DNA of 64,000 nucleotides from Epiperipatus broadwayi (taxonomy: Eukaryota > Onychophora > Udeonychophora > Euonychophora > Peripatidae), in NCBI GenBank assembly GCA_028023455.1, contig JAQFVV010012546.1, positions 2,720,081-2,784,080 on the forward strand, read 5' to 3'. The notes below the pieces were generated by a model, which saw only the letters and a list, made by a program, of their open reading frames with translations, had not been told where the DNA came from and searched no databases. Shown here piece after piece: positions 35,481 to 46,000 of the stretch. Within the stretch, counting starts at the first letter, position 1, and every line of letters starts with the position of its first letter. The position numbers were made by a program, and so were the translations under genes.

Positions 35481-36719
35481 ATCATATATATATATATATA
35501 ACATTACAAAACTAGCCAAAATCAAAATTTTACTAAAATTCTCTCATGACCATGATTTCAACTATTAACAAATAAACCTTCTCATGTGAAATATAGAAAA
35601 CAAAATAGCCTTTCCATGTTTCACTTCAAAAACCAATGACTTTCATCAACAAAGGATGTCTTCATGAGATGAATCACCTTGGATTCAAGAAGATTTGTCA
35701 TCAGTGTTTCCTTGATTCTTCTTTTTAACTCATTATTTTCATAAAAAAAACAATCTCTGCATTGGCAAATAATAATTTATAATCTGTATTCAATTCATGA
35801 ATTTATAAAGCTGAGCTACGGTACATATTTTTCACTCTAATCATATAAACTTTAATTTTTCCATTAAGTTATATTAATTTAGTTTTATGACAACTTCAAG
35901 AAATCTTATAAACTAAGTAATAAATTAATATTAATTTACTGTTTTAAACTATTTAATAATAAATTTAAATCAAGGACTTTTTTCCAGAACATTTTTATAT
36001 CACCAAATAAATGCTTATTCTTATAAAACAATCTATAAATTGATTAGTATAAGTAATAAAATAAACACTTTATTTTCATTTAATTGTTAGTGAAAAGAAA
36101 GTGTTTATTTTTTTTACCATTCAAGATATGAATTTATAGAGTGGTTTATAAGAATAGTCACTTACTGGATGGTATGAAAGTGGCATGGAAGAGAACCCAT
36201 GATTTAAATTTATTATTAAATAGTTCCAAACACTCAATTGATAATAAATCTATCTCTGGTAGTGTTATAAGATACCTTGAAGTTGTTATAAAATTTATAT
36301 AGGTCAAAATAAATTAAGTCATCTTAATGAAGGAATTAAAGTTTATAAGAGTAGAGTTAAGAATAGATATCAGAGCTCAGTTTTGTAAACTGATAAACTG
36401 AATATAGATCATAAAATATAATTTGGCAATGCAAAGCTTATCTTTTATAAAAATAATAAATTAGAAACACTGATGATAAACTGAGACCATCAGTCTCATG
36501 AAGACCTTTTAAAAGTGGTTGTTTTTTAAATGAATTATGGTAAGTCTATTTTGTTATATATATATAGTTTGTATATTGAAAATTTCACTTGAAAAGGTCT
36601 ATTTGTTAATAGATAAACCATGATTTTGAGAGAATTGTAGTTAAGTTTGTTTTTTGGCTAGTTTATGATTTTCTTTTTATTTATCATTACTAGTATAGTG
36701 TTAGGAAGTATTTAGTTTA

Positions 36720-37086
36720 TATATACGTAATGATAAATAATATTTTAATAATGAATAACTATAACAGCACGTGAAAATTTTTACAAACATATTTAAATAA
36801 TAATTGAACTGCCCTCTAGCTGCAAAGTTCGATAGCATTTTACAATAAGAGAGTAACCCCTCTTACCGTCTTTTAGATCTTTTTATTTACAGCCATCCAG
36901 AACTATTACCAGCCAGAGTTCCAATTTAAAATCAGTCTTTATATCTTTTAATGTAAATTGATCTTTAATCAACTGATATTAAATGTTAGAGGGCAGTTCA
37001 ATTATTATTTAAATATGTTTGTAAAAATTTTCACATGTTGTTAAAGTTGTTCATTATTAAAATATTATTTATCATTACGTATATAA
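36720..37086. mobile_element. MITE with about 98-bp terminal inverted repeats
   Basis: The left end (ATATACGTAATGATAAATAA...GCCCTCT, 36720-36817) is inverted at the right end (AGAGGGCAGTTC...TTATCATTACGTATAT, 36987-37086). The interior of about 170 bases contains CCCCTCTTACCGTCTTTTAG and AGCCATCCAGAAC. There is no coding capacity. Confidence 0.8.
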
Positions 37087-37141
37087 CATGTGTTAATTGA
37101 TTATAGAGATCTAGAAGTGAATGAAAGATTTCCACTCTATA

Positions 37142-37374
37142 CATTTAATATCAGTTGATTAAAGATCAATTTACATTAAAAGATATAAAGACTGATTTAA
37201 ATTGGAACTCTGGCTGGTAATAGTTCTGGATGGCTGTACATAAAAAGATCTAAAAGACGGTAAGAGGGGTCATTCTCTTATTGTAAAATGATATCGAACT
37301 TTGCAGCTAGAGGGCAGTTCAATTATTATTTAAATACGTTTCTAAAAATTTTCACGTCGTTATAGTTATATATA
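37142..37374. mobile_element. Inverted, truncated second copy of the 36.7 kb MITE
   Basis: This is the reverse complement of about 36757-36985 of the first copy: AATATCAGTTGATTAAAGAT through GACGGTAAGAGGGG to AGAGGGCAGTTC and TTTTCACG. The two copies lie head to head about 55 bases apart, making a nested palindrome of some 650 bases. Confidence 0.8.
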
Positions 37375-38769
37375 TATATAAGTGAAACATCATCTAAATA
37401 GTGCATTGTATGAAAAGTGTTTCTTGAAACTTTTTGAGAGCAATGTGATGAAAATTTGGAATAATTTTCCAACCTAATTATTCCTTCAAATAAGAATAGA
37501 ATGTTATCCATTTATAGAGTATTTAAATGAAAAATCCTAATACTGATTGAAACCTAGTCGATTTTCAAATTTTATGCCGCAATAATTTATATCTCAAGCT
37601 TTTATGTATACATTATGTTCAAGCTATTGGTACACTCTTTATATTACATATTTGTAAATACAAGCTCATAAAAGCAATGTCACGCTATATATGACTTGCT
37701 TTATTGATTATTATGTTCATTTAACAATTTTAATATAGAAGTATGAATTTTAGTATAAAATGACTTTTAAGTAGTTAAAGCAGATTTCGCTGTATAAATC
37801 TTCCCCTTTATTGATTAAATTATTTTTTTAAAAAATCAAATAATTTTCTTTAGACATAATGATTTTTTCTTTTATATATATATATTTAAATAAAATCCTA
37901 TTTGTCTTCTTTCTTTTTTTTTTTTTTGTATTTTGTTTCCATTTCTTTTTTTTTATTATTTTGCAATGGATTTAAAATTTTATATTTCAAATAATAAATA
38001 CCATTTCTAAAACTGTAACACTGAACCTATTTAAATCTGGTTCTGAAACAAGTTTTATTTCGTAATACTGTAAGTTTATTACCAAACCACATTTTTGATA
38101 TATTTTTTTTCTTTTTTTTTCTTCAATAAGAAATGTAAAAGTTTAAAACTTATTTGAAGACCTTGTGAATTTTTCAATGAATAAAAAAAAAGGATTATAT
38201 GTTGTAGAGGATTTGATTCTATAGAACGTTTTGAATAATAAAATTGAAAAAGAAAAAAAAAATGTTCTTTTGAAGTTAAACTTATAAGAATTTGTCTTTG
38301 TTAAAAATATATATATAACATTTTTGTTCTAGAAAAATTTATTAAAATAATGAAATTTTTGAATTTTTTTTATTCTATTAAGTTTACAAAAAGTAACAAA
38401 TGTTAGTGGTGGAGAGAAAAATTCTTTAAGACTATTTAGTTCTAAAGAAAAATAATTCAAAAACTGATTGCAAATATAAGTTTTTCTCATGAGAATATTT
38501 CTAAATAAGCTCTAAAATGTTTAAATTCTACAAATTTAAATTTACTTTAGATACAAATTCTTAAATACTGATAATATCTAAAATAACAAAAAACAAACAC
38601 TTAGTCTTAGCAGCTGTAGATGTATGTCCCCACCATACCAACATTTAACTATCATGTTTTTGTTTGCAATCAATTTATTTGACCAACATTAGATAAAAAA
38701 TAGTAATCTATTTATTCCCCGACCTAAAATATATGGTTGAACCAGATTCAAAAAACAAATGCTAGTCTT
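37375..38769. other. AT-rich sequence with a dispersed repeat fragment
   Basis: 37646-37700 matches the ATTTGTAAATACAAGCT / GACTTG repeat also seen at 23.5 and 24.8 kb. Otherwise homopolymer-rich, no gene. Confidence 0.5.
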
Positions 38770-38873
38770 GCATTGGTGGTCGAGAGGTCAGCGTGACTGC
38801 GTTGCACTAGCAGGCAGTTGCCTGGGTTGTGGGTTCGCATCCCGGCCAATGCTATGACACTTAAAAAAAAAAA
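38770..38873 (+). repeat. tRNA-derived SINE, plus strand, poly-A tailed
   Basis: It starts GCATTGGTGGTCGAGAGGTC, has the B box GTGGGTTCGCATCCC, closes with GGCCAATGC (complement of the start), then TATGACACTT and A12-13. It is the best-preserved copy. The acceptor stem pairs over seven bases, and the anticodon/variable region is expanded. Confidence 0.85.
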
Positions 38874-39771
38874 AATGCTAAATTTACTTGAAAAATTATT
38901 TCATGGGAAAAAAATTTGAAATTTTAATTTCATTTAAATTTCAAGTCATAAATCTGACAAGTTTATACACAAACTGTTTTTTTTTATAATATCATGACAT
39001 TATAGCACTCATGGTGAGATCTAGTGAACAAGTTAATGAACACTATATGGTTGTAAAATTATAACTTTGTTTCTGATTTAGGCAAAAAAAACTGCCAATA
39101 AAGCTACCAAACATCTCACTATAGAATACATGCTACATAATTTGACATTCAATTTTTCATCTTTCCATTATTGAAAATGAATAATAAATATCATGTTTTT
39201 ACACCTATGAATTTTAATCTTTAGTTTTATATGATATAGCATATAGTGATATGGTTCCATAAAACTTCAATTTGTGAGTAACTTTTCAATGAAATGATGG
39301 TATATCTGTTGTTATATTTTCTTCGTATTTCAAAAATAAAGTAATATTCATGATGAAAATTTAATTTAATTTTGTTTATCCATATTTGTGCAAAATTTGT
39401 CTTCCTATTATAGCTGCTTTATTCAGCAAAGCTGCTCTAAACAATATAAGTGAAACTGTAATTGATTATATATATCAAAACAATCAGTGTTTAATAAACA
39501 ACTAAAACATTACATAAAAACCATTTTCTATGTTTACACAAGTAGTTAAAACAAAAGAAAACTATCTGGGTGGTTCTACCATCAGGAGAGTTACTAGGTT
39601 AATAAATCAAAAGAATAGCCACAAGTTGTTATCAAGATAAAAATAGATTTCAACTTTTATCCACTGAATTTGCTTTGACAATAGATTGAATATTCTATTT
39701 ATTTATTAAACTTAGGTTGTTGTGCTGTAATTTACATTCTGAAATAAATTCCTATTGGCAAGTTGTGTTAT
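38874..39771. other. AT-rich sequence, no gene seen
   Basis: Nothing recognised. Confidence 0.5.
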
Positions 39772-40520
39772 ATATATAAAACATATTTTGCGGATTCATC
39801 CATGTTAAAAACTTTTAATATTAATATACTGATGTTTTGACTTGGTCATACAAGTCATCCACAGAGTTATAAAAGGTAGAAAGACGGTTGTAGAGGCGCT
39901 ACAATCACTGATTTGAATAAAATGTTAAAATTCCACCAATAGCAAAAATGTAAATTTAGGAATGTTTTTTAAAAAAATCTTTCCAAATAGGAGGAAGTTT
40001 GCATGTATCATCTCACTTATTGATACAATCTGGCCTTTTAAGTATCTCAATGGCTTATCTTATTTTTCACTGGTAGAGATTATCACATCTGGATATGATC
40101 CTGGTACTAGAAAAATCAATTTTATGACCTGAATCCATAGTATGGAGTGAGAGTGCTGATGATGATGAGTGTTGTTTAACTGCATTAGCATGCTCAGCTC
40201 TCCTAACACTAATGTGACGATTACTCATACCTATGTAAAAAGCTTTATAATTTTTACATGAGATTTGATAAACACCATGAGATTCAAGAGGGATTGAATC
40301 CTTAGGTTCGGTTATTATGTTGCTGATCTTTTGATGAGTAGAAAATGATGTATCTATATTATAGCATTTTAATATACGTCCAATACTGTCTGCAGTTCTT
40401 TTTACATATGGAACACAAATCCTAATAGTTGATTTATCATCTTTTTGTTTTCTATTTTGTCTATTTTGGGCTTGAAATAAGGCTTTTTTTTATAAATTAG
40501 AAAATAGTTATAATTACAAA

Positions 40521-40922
40521 TTTATAAAAAAAGCCTTATTTCAAGCCCAAAATAGACAAAATAGGAAACAAAAAGATAATAAATCAGCTATTAGGATTTG
40601 TGTTCCCTATGTAAAAGGAACTACAGACAGTATCAGATGTATATTAAAATGCTATAATATAGATACAGCATTTTCTACTCATCAAAAGATCAGCAATATA
40701 ATAACCAAGCCTAAGGATTCAATCGTTCTTGAATCTCATGGTGTCTATCAAATATCATGTAAAAATTGTAAAGCTTCTTACATAGGTATGAGTAATCATC
40801 GCATCAGTGTTAGGAGAAATGAGCATGCTAATGCAGTTAAACAACACTCATCATCATCAGCACTCTCACTCCATACTATAGATTCAGGTCATAAAATTGA
40901 TTTTTCTAGTACCAGGATATAG
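40521..40922 (+). pseudogene. PLE GIY-YIG endonuclease fragment (right arm)
   Basis: The frame is open for about 130 codons without an early ATG. It reads RICVPYVKGTTDS, then GVYQISCKNCKASYIG and NHRISVRRNEHANAV, then LHTIDSGHKIDF, and ends in a premature stop. GVY...YIG, the CXXC between them and the R(X)NEH motif are the GIY-YIG nuclease hallmarks of canonical PLEs. This nuclease nicks target DNA for target-primed reverse transcription. The RT domain is missing (5' truncation). The minus-strand mirror in the left arm (about 40480-40080) continues a few codons further before breaking. Confidence 0.8.
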
Positions 40923-41146
40923 ATGTGATAATCTCTACCAGTGCAAAATTAGAGAAGCCATTGAGATACTTAAAAGGCCAGATTATATCAATAAGTGAGA
41001 TGATACTTGCAAACTTCCTCCTATTTGGAAAGATTTTTTTTAAAAAACATTCCTAAATTTAACATTTTTGCTATTGGTGGAACTTTAACGTTTTTTTTTC
41101 AAATCAGTGATTGTAGCACCTCTACAACCATCTTTCTACCTTTTAT

Positions 41147-41188
41147 AGCTCTGTGGATGACTTGTGTGACCAAGTCGAAATGTCAGTA
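41147..41188 (+). ncRNA. Hammerhead-like motif at PLE end (right arm)
   Basis: CUGUGGAUGA, then stem II CUUG/CAAG around UGUGAC, then UCGAAAUGUCAG. CUG and CAG can pair as stem I. The GAAA and GUC elements are present, but the first box is UGGAUGA rather than CUGANGA. Position after the PLE nuclease frame is right. The left arm has the equivalent at 39827-39866 (minus) with AAAA for GAAA. Probably inactive or a variant class. Confidence 0.4.
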
Positions 41189-41355
41189 TATTAATATTAA
41201 AAGTTTTTAATATGGATGAACCTGCAAAATATGTTTTTTTATATATTTAACCCATGCAAATCTTCGTTTTAACATATATATATAAATTCAGTCTTCAAAT
41301 GCTTTTAATATTTTATTCCATCTTTACATATTAGATTTGCTCATCCAATGCAAAA

Positions 41356-41467
41356 TGACTATTCTTTGTATTAGTTATTATATATATCTGTGTGTGTATA
41401 AGTTATATATGCAAATATGACTATTCTTTGTATTAGTTATTATATATATCTGTGTGTGTATAAGTTA
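41356..41467. repeat. Tandem duplication, period 62
   Basis: ATGACTATTCTTTGTATTAG followed by a TATATATCTGTGTGTGTATA tail occurs twice at a 62-base interval with no visible differences over 50 bases. Confidence 0.85.
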
Positions 41468-42970
41468 ACACATCTATGAAGTTTTTCAAAGGAGGTTGCA
41501 ATCCATTATGATAACTAAGTAAACACAGTCTAATTTATATATTACCTATTCCACTTTTATGGAAGAGTTCATTTCTTATTTATTTTAAAATCCATTTAAA
41601 GGAAGAGTTAAAAATGAAATATTTATAATATAATAAATAATGCAGTATTATTTTCCATCATGATATGTAATTCCTCTTCCTGACTAATGAACAAAACATT
41701 GTTAATAAACAGTTCAACATCTCTTACTTAATTGGTCGACAAATACAAAATGACAATTTTTAAGAAACTGTATCAGATATATGAAAGGTTAACATATCTA
41801 GTATGTTTTTAAACAAGGATAAAACCAATTACAAGTCATTTGTGTGAGTTTAAAAATGAGTAAAAATGGATTCTCCCAAGCAGTTAAAACTAGATTGTAT
41901 GTAAATGATACAGCATTTAGTTTTAGATTGTTTTTTGAAAAACTTACTAGCTTTGTTAATTTTTATATACATCTTGGATTGCTAAAACAAATGATTATTT
42001 GCAATGTATGATTAATCTAATAAGAAAAGACATGTTGAAATGTTTATTAACAGCATTTGATTCATTGGTTTATATTGGAAACTAAATACAATTGTTAGAT
42101 AATAATGTGGTATTTATTACATGTACATAGAATGATAATTTTTGAAATTAGCATACAACTTTTAAGCTTAGTTTTCATTGGCATGACAACAAAGAAAACA
42201 TAATTAATAGCTGATACTTAATAAAAATTTGATGAATGATATCTTTACCCTTTTACTCTCCATTTTTTTAAATCTTAGAATCTTCAGTAACTTAGCTTTG
42301 TCTAGAAAGCAAACAATTGTTGCAATGGAAAGTTAGTTATACTTACTCCAGTTTTTTTTTTTTTTGTTTCTGCATTTTTAAATTTTTTTATGTGTTTCTA
42401 AATTAACCAATTTCAGGTATGCATGCATAACTACTAATATATCCACACATGTAAGAAGAGATAAAATAAAAATTCTAACACTAATATAAACATTGAGTAA
42501 TGCTAACATTAATGAATATTTATCATGTAATAATTTTCTGAATGTTGTCCTAGTCATCTTAGTCAGGAAATGATTATAATTTAAATTGTTTGCGAATTTT
42601 TCAAATTTGAAAATAAAATAATTAGAAGACAATCGAATTTAAGCATTTTCTACCTAATTACCTTTTGATTATACATGTTTTACAAGTATATATGAGAATT
42701 GTGAGTTTTTTAGTAAACCAAAATGGCAGCTTGTATTTTTGATAAATGTGCTACTTTAAGAGCCTGTAAACTACTAAAGATATGTTAGTTTTTAAATTAA
42801 AACAAAATTATTAAATTGATTGTTAAATTTAAAACAAAGAATAAATTCTGATACATTTCATTAAGAAGCTTTATTTCAGTTTTTTTTATATATTTATAAC
42901 GTGGGAAGCGATGAGATGCTATTAATGTTGTTGTACTTTGGTTCAATGAAATATATTTTTTTTTGTCAGC
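41468..42970. other. AT-rich sequence, no gene seen
   Basis: Nothing recognised. The open frames at 42378-42632 and 42797-43027 (minus) are AT-driven. Confidence 0.5.
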
Positions 42971-43090
42971 AGTTTTTTTTTGGTAATTTGTCATAATGAA
43001 AAAATTTTGGAACATTTCTGTACCCATAATGTGATGCAGTGGACTATTTCCAAAGATACAGGATCAAGCGCTCCCAAAAAATGTCGTTAA
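42971..43090 (+). other. Short coding-like segment ending in a stop
   Basis: An open frame of about 39 codons ends VMQWTISKDTGSSAPKKCR and stop. A poly-T/AG lies just upstream and an AATAAA follows about 30 bases after the stop. The QW..SKD...PKK pattern loosely recalls mariner transposase, but the match is too short to claim. Confidence 0.2.
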
Positions 43091-43290
43091 TTGTCATTAT
43101 ATGATTGCATGATACCAACATGAATAAAATGTAAATATAGTATTTATATTTTTTTTTCATTTTTTTTTTTTTTGTTAATAAGTTAATCTGAAAAAAAAGA
43201 AAAAGAAAATAGACTGTAAATATATTAGAATAAATTTTTCCACAATGATTTCTTTTTTAAAATAACAATAATAAAAAATAAAATGTAAAC

Positions 43291-43355
43291 ACGAAATACG
43301 ACGTTTCGTAGGAGGGGCTTTTTTGTAAACGTTTTTTGTAAGCCCCCAAAACTAT
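43291..43355 (-). repeat. Possible PLE terminus with hairpin and GAAACGUC
   Basis: On the minus strand a GGGGCUU/AAGCCCC hairpin is followed by UCCUACGAAACGUCGUAUUU. GAAACGUC is the box-plus-cleavage-site order of small PLE-linked hammerheads, but no CUGANGA box is present. Confidence 0.25.
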
Positions 43356-44486
43356 AGATTTATCAAAAATACGTACTCTAATCTTGGTTTACTAAGTCGT
43401 AAGTACCCTATACAAATATTTTAATATGCATAACATCGACAAAGCGAAAAAACTAATCAATTAATTATCAATGTTTATTTTTATATTGATATCAAGATTA
43501 GTCTTGTTTTATGGTATGTAAACATAAAAGATTTAAATAATAAAAGTCTCAATTTTATTAAAATGACATGTAGTTTTATATTACACAACTCAAATAAATA
43601 TAGGAAGTCAATTGATATTTGTCTTTATATATTGTTGTTTTATTGTTATACTATCTTTTTCTTAAGAATACATTTAATTTGTCATTTTCTTTTTATAGAC
43701 GTTGAAAAAGCTTACAACTCTATAACTAATTTGTTTCGAGATTGATTGTTCTCAGCCATAGAATATAGAAACATTAAACACAAAAAAAATTCTAACAAAT
43801 AAAAAAATTATTGGTTGAGCAAAACAAGTTCAAAAATCTTTTTTTTTATTTTTATCTGATGTAACCAAAATAATAAGTTGTCCGTAAAGTAACAATAGGA
43901 ATATTTAACAATGGTCGAATAACTTTGAAAATATAATAATATATATTGAAAATATTTGTAATAGTATTATTTACTGTATTATTTGTTCAATATGTGTTCT
44001 TTTTTAAAAATTATTTCTTGGATCTTTAAAATGTCTATATGTATATTATTTTACGTTTGAAAGCAGACACTTTTTTATGTTGCAAAGCAATTTTGTAATT
44101 TTTCTAACCTATAGCTAACAAAATATCCTAATTATTAATTTGTAAATGGATATGTATGCATTAACGAGTTAAATTTTGATTCGTGAACCTTGAGCTGTCA
44201 AATAATAATATCTAGTAATTGTTAAAAATAATTCATTTTACTATTTAAATAAAATAATATTAATTTTTTAGTTACACAGTTGTATATAAAAAGGCAGTAA
44301 ATGCTTTGTTGGGTATATGATGTTTATACACTCAAGTAACTGATAAGATACAATAATTTCATTCCATTAATCAAAACTGAGACAAAACTCTCCAAACAGT
44401 GACACCACTCAGTGAAAGCCAGAGTAATCAATGGATGCAAAAATGTTTGTGCACAAAATCTCGATCTATTGCCTACTCATCCAATA

Positions 44487-44528
44487 TCTCCAGGTTAGGT
44501 TTTCACTTATGGATTTCATCAGTGAGAA
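44487..44528 (-). ncRNA. Hammerhead remnant, family A copy 3 left arm
   Basis: Core CUGAUGA (44522-44516) is intact. Stem I is UUCUCA with UGGAGA. Stem II has decayed (AAUC/GUGA) and the second box reads GAAAAC, with the cleavage site changed. Inactive by inspection. Confidence 0.55.
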
Positions 44529-44610
44529 GCCTTGCACCTAGATCTTAAAATCTAATGCAACTCTCTAGCTGACACTTAAGAGCTAGTTGTGGTGGTCTCA
44601 GATCCAAGGC

Positions 44611-44652
44611 GCCTCACTAATGAAAGCCACAAGCTAAAAACTAGTTTGGGGA
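44611..44652 (+). ncRNA. Hammerhead remnant, family A copy 3 right arm
   Basis: GCCUCA, CUAAUGA, AAGC-CACAA-GCUA, AAAAC, UAGUU, UGGGGA: the same order as 22010-22051 with single changes in both core boxes (G-to-A in each) and GUU for GUC. The two G-to-A core changes should inactivate it. Confidence 0.6.
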
Positions 44653-45056
44653 TATTGGATAAATAGGCACTAGATACATAGAGGTTTTATGTACAGACCT
44701 TTTTATATCAATTGATGGCACTACTCTATGGAGAGTTTTGTGTCTGTTTTAACAACTCATTTAAGCATAGAAAGTAGTGATTATATGACGTTTAGTAGTA
44801 ATCCAATAATCAAACTGTGATTTCTTTAATTGACAATATTTAGCTCCTAAATTCATTCCTAACAACTATGCTAAACCACATAAAACACAGAGTTATAAAA
44901 GAAGCTTAATATGTCACAGGATCTAGTTTTATTTTATTTAAAATATATAATAATACCTGCATGACTTGCAAATATGAATAAAAAATTGGTGGAATTAATT
45001 TTCATTTTTGTTTTAAAAGTTGTCATTTTGTCTAATTATATTTTCTTTTCTAATAG

Positions 45057-45116
45057 GAAATATTACAAAAACAATCCAGCAAGAAAAAGATTAAATTCGA
45101 TTACATAAGAAACTAA
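45057..45116 (+). CDS. Candidate terminal exon, unidentified
   Basis: A strong acceptor (TATTTTCTTTTCTAATAG, AG at 45055-45056) is followed by 19 codons reading EILQKQSSKKKIKFDYIRN and a TAA stop. AATAAA signals follow at 45116-45121 and about 45138-45151. The layout is that of a last coding exon of a plus-strand gene, with a basic Lys-rich C-terminus. The short length makes chance a serious alternative, and no upstream exon could be linked. Confidence 0.25.
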   Translation, partial: EILQKQSSKKKIKFDYIRN

Positions 45117-45756
45117 ATAAAAATACAACAGGCTGTTAATAAAACAATAAACGTTCAAGTGAAATGAAAATGATAAATAATGTGTTAAAAGAATGTGGAG
45201 GGTAGGGAACTACTGCTAATTAAGTGGTGTAAATATAAATAATCAATAAATTTAATTAAAATGGGGTAATAACAATAATGAATTACTTTTCCACTATTTA
45301 GTATCTTGATATTAAGTTATGTACCATAAACATATATTTAATTTAATCCACATACACACACAATTAACATCGAAAATACCAGCCAAATTATTAAAAATAT
45401 TAATACATTACCATAGATTTATCTAAACATATAAGTCTATTGAAGAATAATGATATAATAAAACACAATTTTTTAAACAAATTTATAAAATTGTACATAG
45501 TCCAAATCTATCCACCACTTAAATTTTGCATTTAAAAAAGGTACTTAAGATTGATATCTTTAATTCCATACTTATTAATCAAAAAAAGTTATTTAACCTT
45601 TCTTCTCATCCTATTATTCTCAAAGAAGACAACTTTATCATGATCAAACACTATTCTATGACCAATATCAAATTTAGGAATTGTACAAAACTGAGTAAGA
45701 TGATTATTTTTAATTTATTGTAACAAATATGGAACTAAAGTAACAAATCATTATAT

Positions 45757-46000
45757 TAAGCATTATATGATCACCATCTCTTATACTAGCACATAATTGT
45801 TTATAAACAAGGCAAAACTCTCCATACAGTAGTGCCACCCTGTGCCAACCAGAGTAATCAATGGATTCCAGAAGGCTTGTGCATAAAATCCCTATCTATT
45901 GCCTACTCATCTAATATCCCCAGACTAGTTTCTGGCATCCATTGATTACTCTGGTTGGCACAGAGTGGCACTACTGTATGGAGAGTTTGACTTGTTTGTA
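45757..46000. mobile_element. Foldback element family A, copy 4 (ribozyme half only)
   Basis: The outer end ATGATCACCATCTCTTATAC and then ACAAGGCAAAACTCTCC match copy 1. The right end (GGCACTACTGTATGGAGAG) mirrors the left. On the minus strand only the 3' half of the hammerhead remains (GCCAGAAACTAGTCTGGGGA). The 5' half is lost where the arms meet at about 45938. Confidence 0.75.

Larger units (their letters stand above)
39772..41262. mobile_element. Two Penelope-like element 3' halves in head-to-head inversion
   Basis: Arms of roughly 710-740 bases (39772-40483 and 40520-41262) are near-perfect reverse complements around an AT-rich centre. Each encodes the C-terminal GIY-YIG part of a PLE reverse transcriptase reading outward from the centre, and each ends with a hammerhead-like motif and TTAATATTAAAAG. 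Inverted partial copies are a known outcome of PLE insertion. The long palindrome should be unstable, so its survival suggests recent origin or divergence at the centre. Confidence 0.85.
44376..44793. mobile_element. Foldback element family A, copy 3, ribozymes in both arms
   Basis: The left end (GACAAAACTCTCCAAACAGTG) and right end (CACTACTCTATGGAGAGTTTTG) are inverted. The two arms share AACCAGAGTAATCAATGGAT-type and ribozyme sequences in opposite orientation: 44487-44528 (minus) and 44611-44652 (plus). It is the most complete view of the family's foldback plan. Confidence 0.75.

Noticed and set aside
43684-43745. FIDVEKAYNSI as a reverse-transcriptase motif A remnant, or an exon after CTTTTTATAG
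   Set aside because: Only about 15 residues, with no RT sequence before or after and no donor. Too short to support either call.
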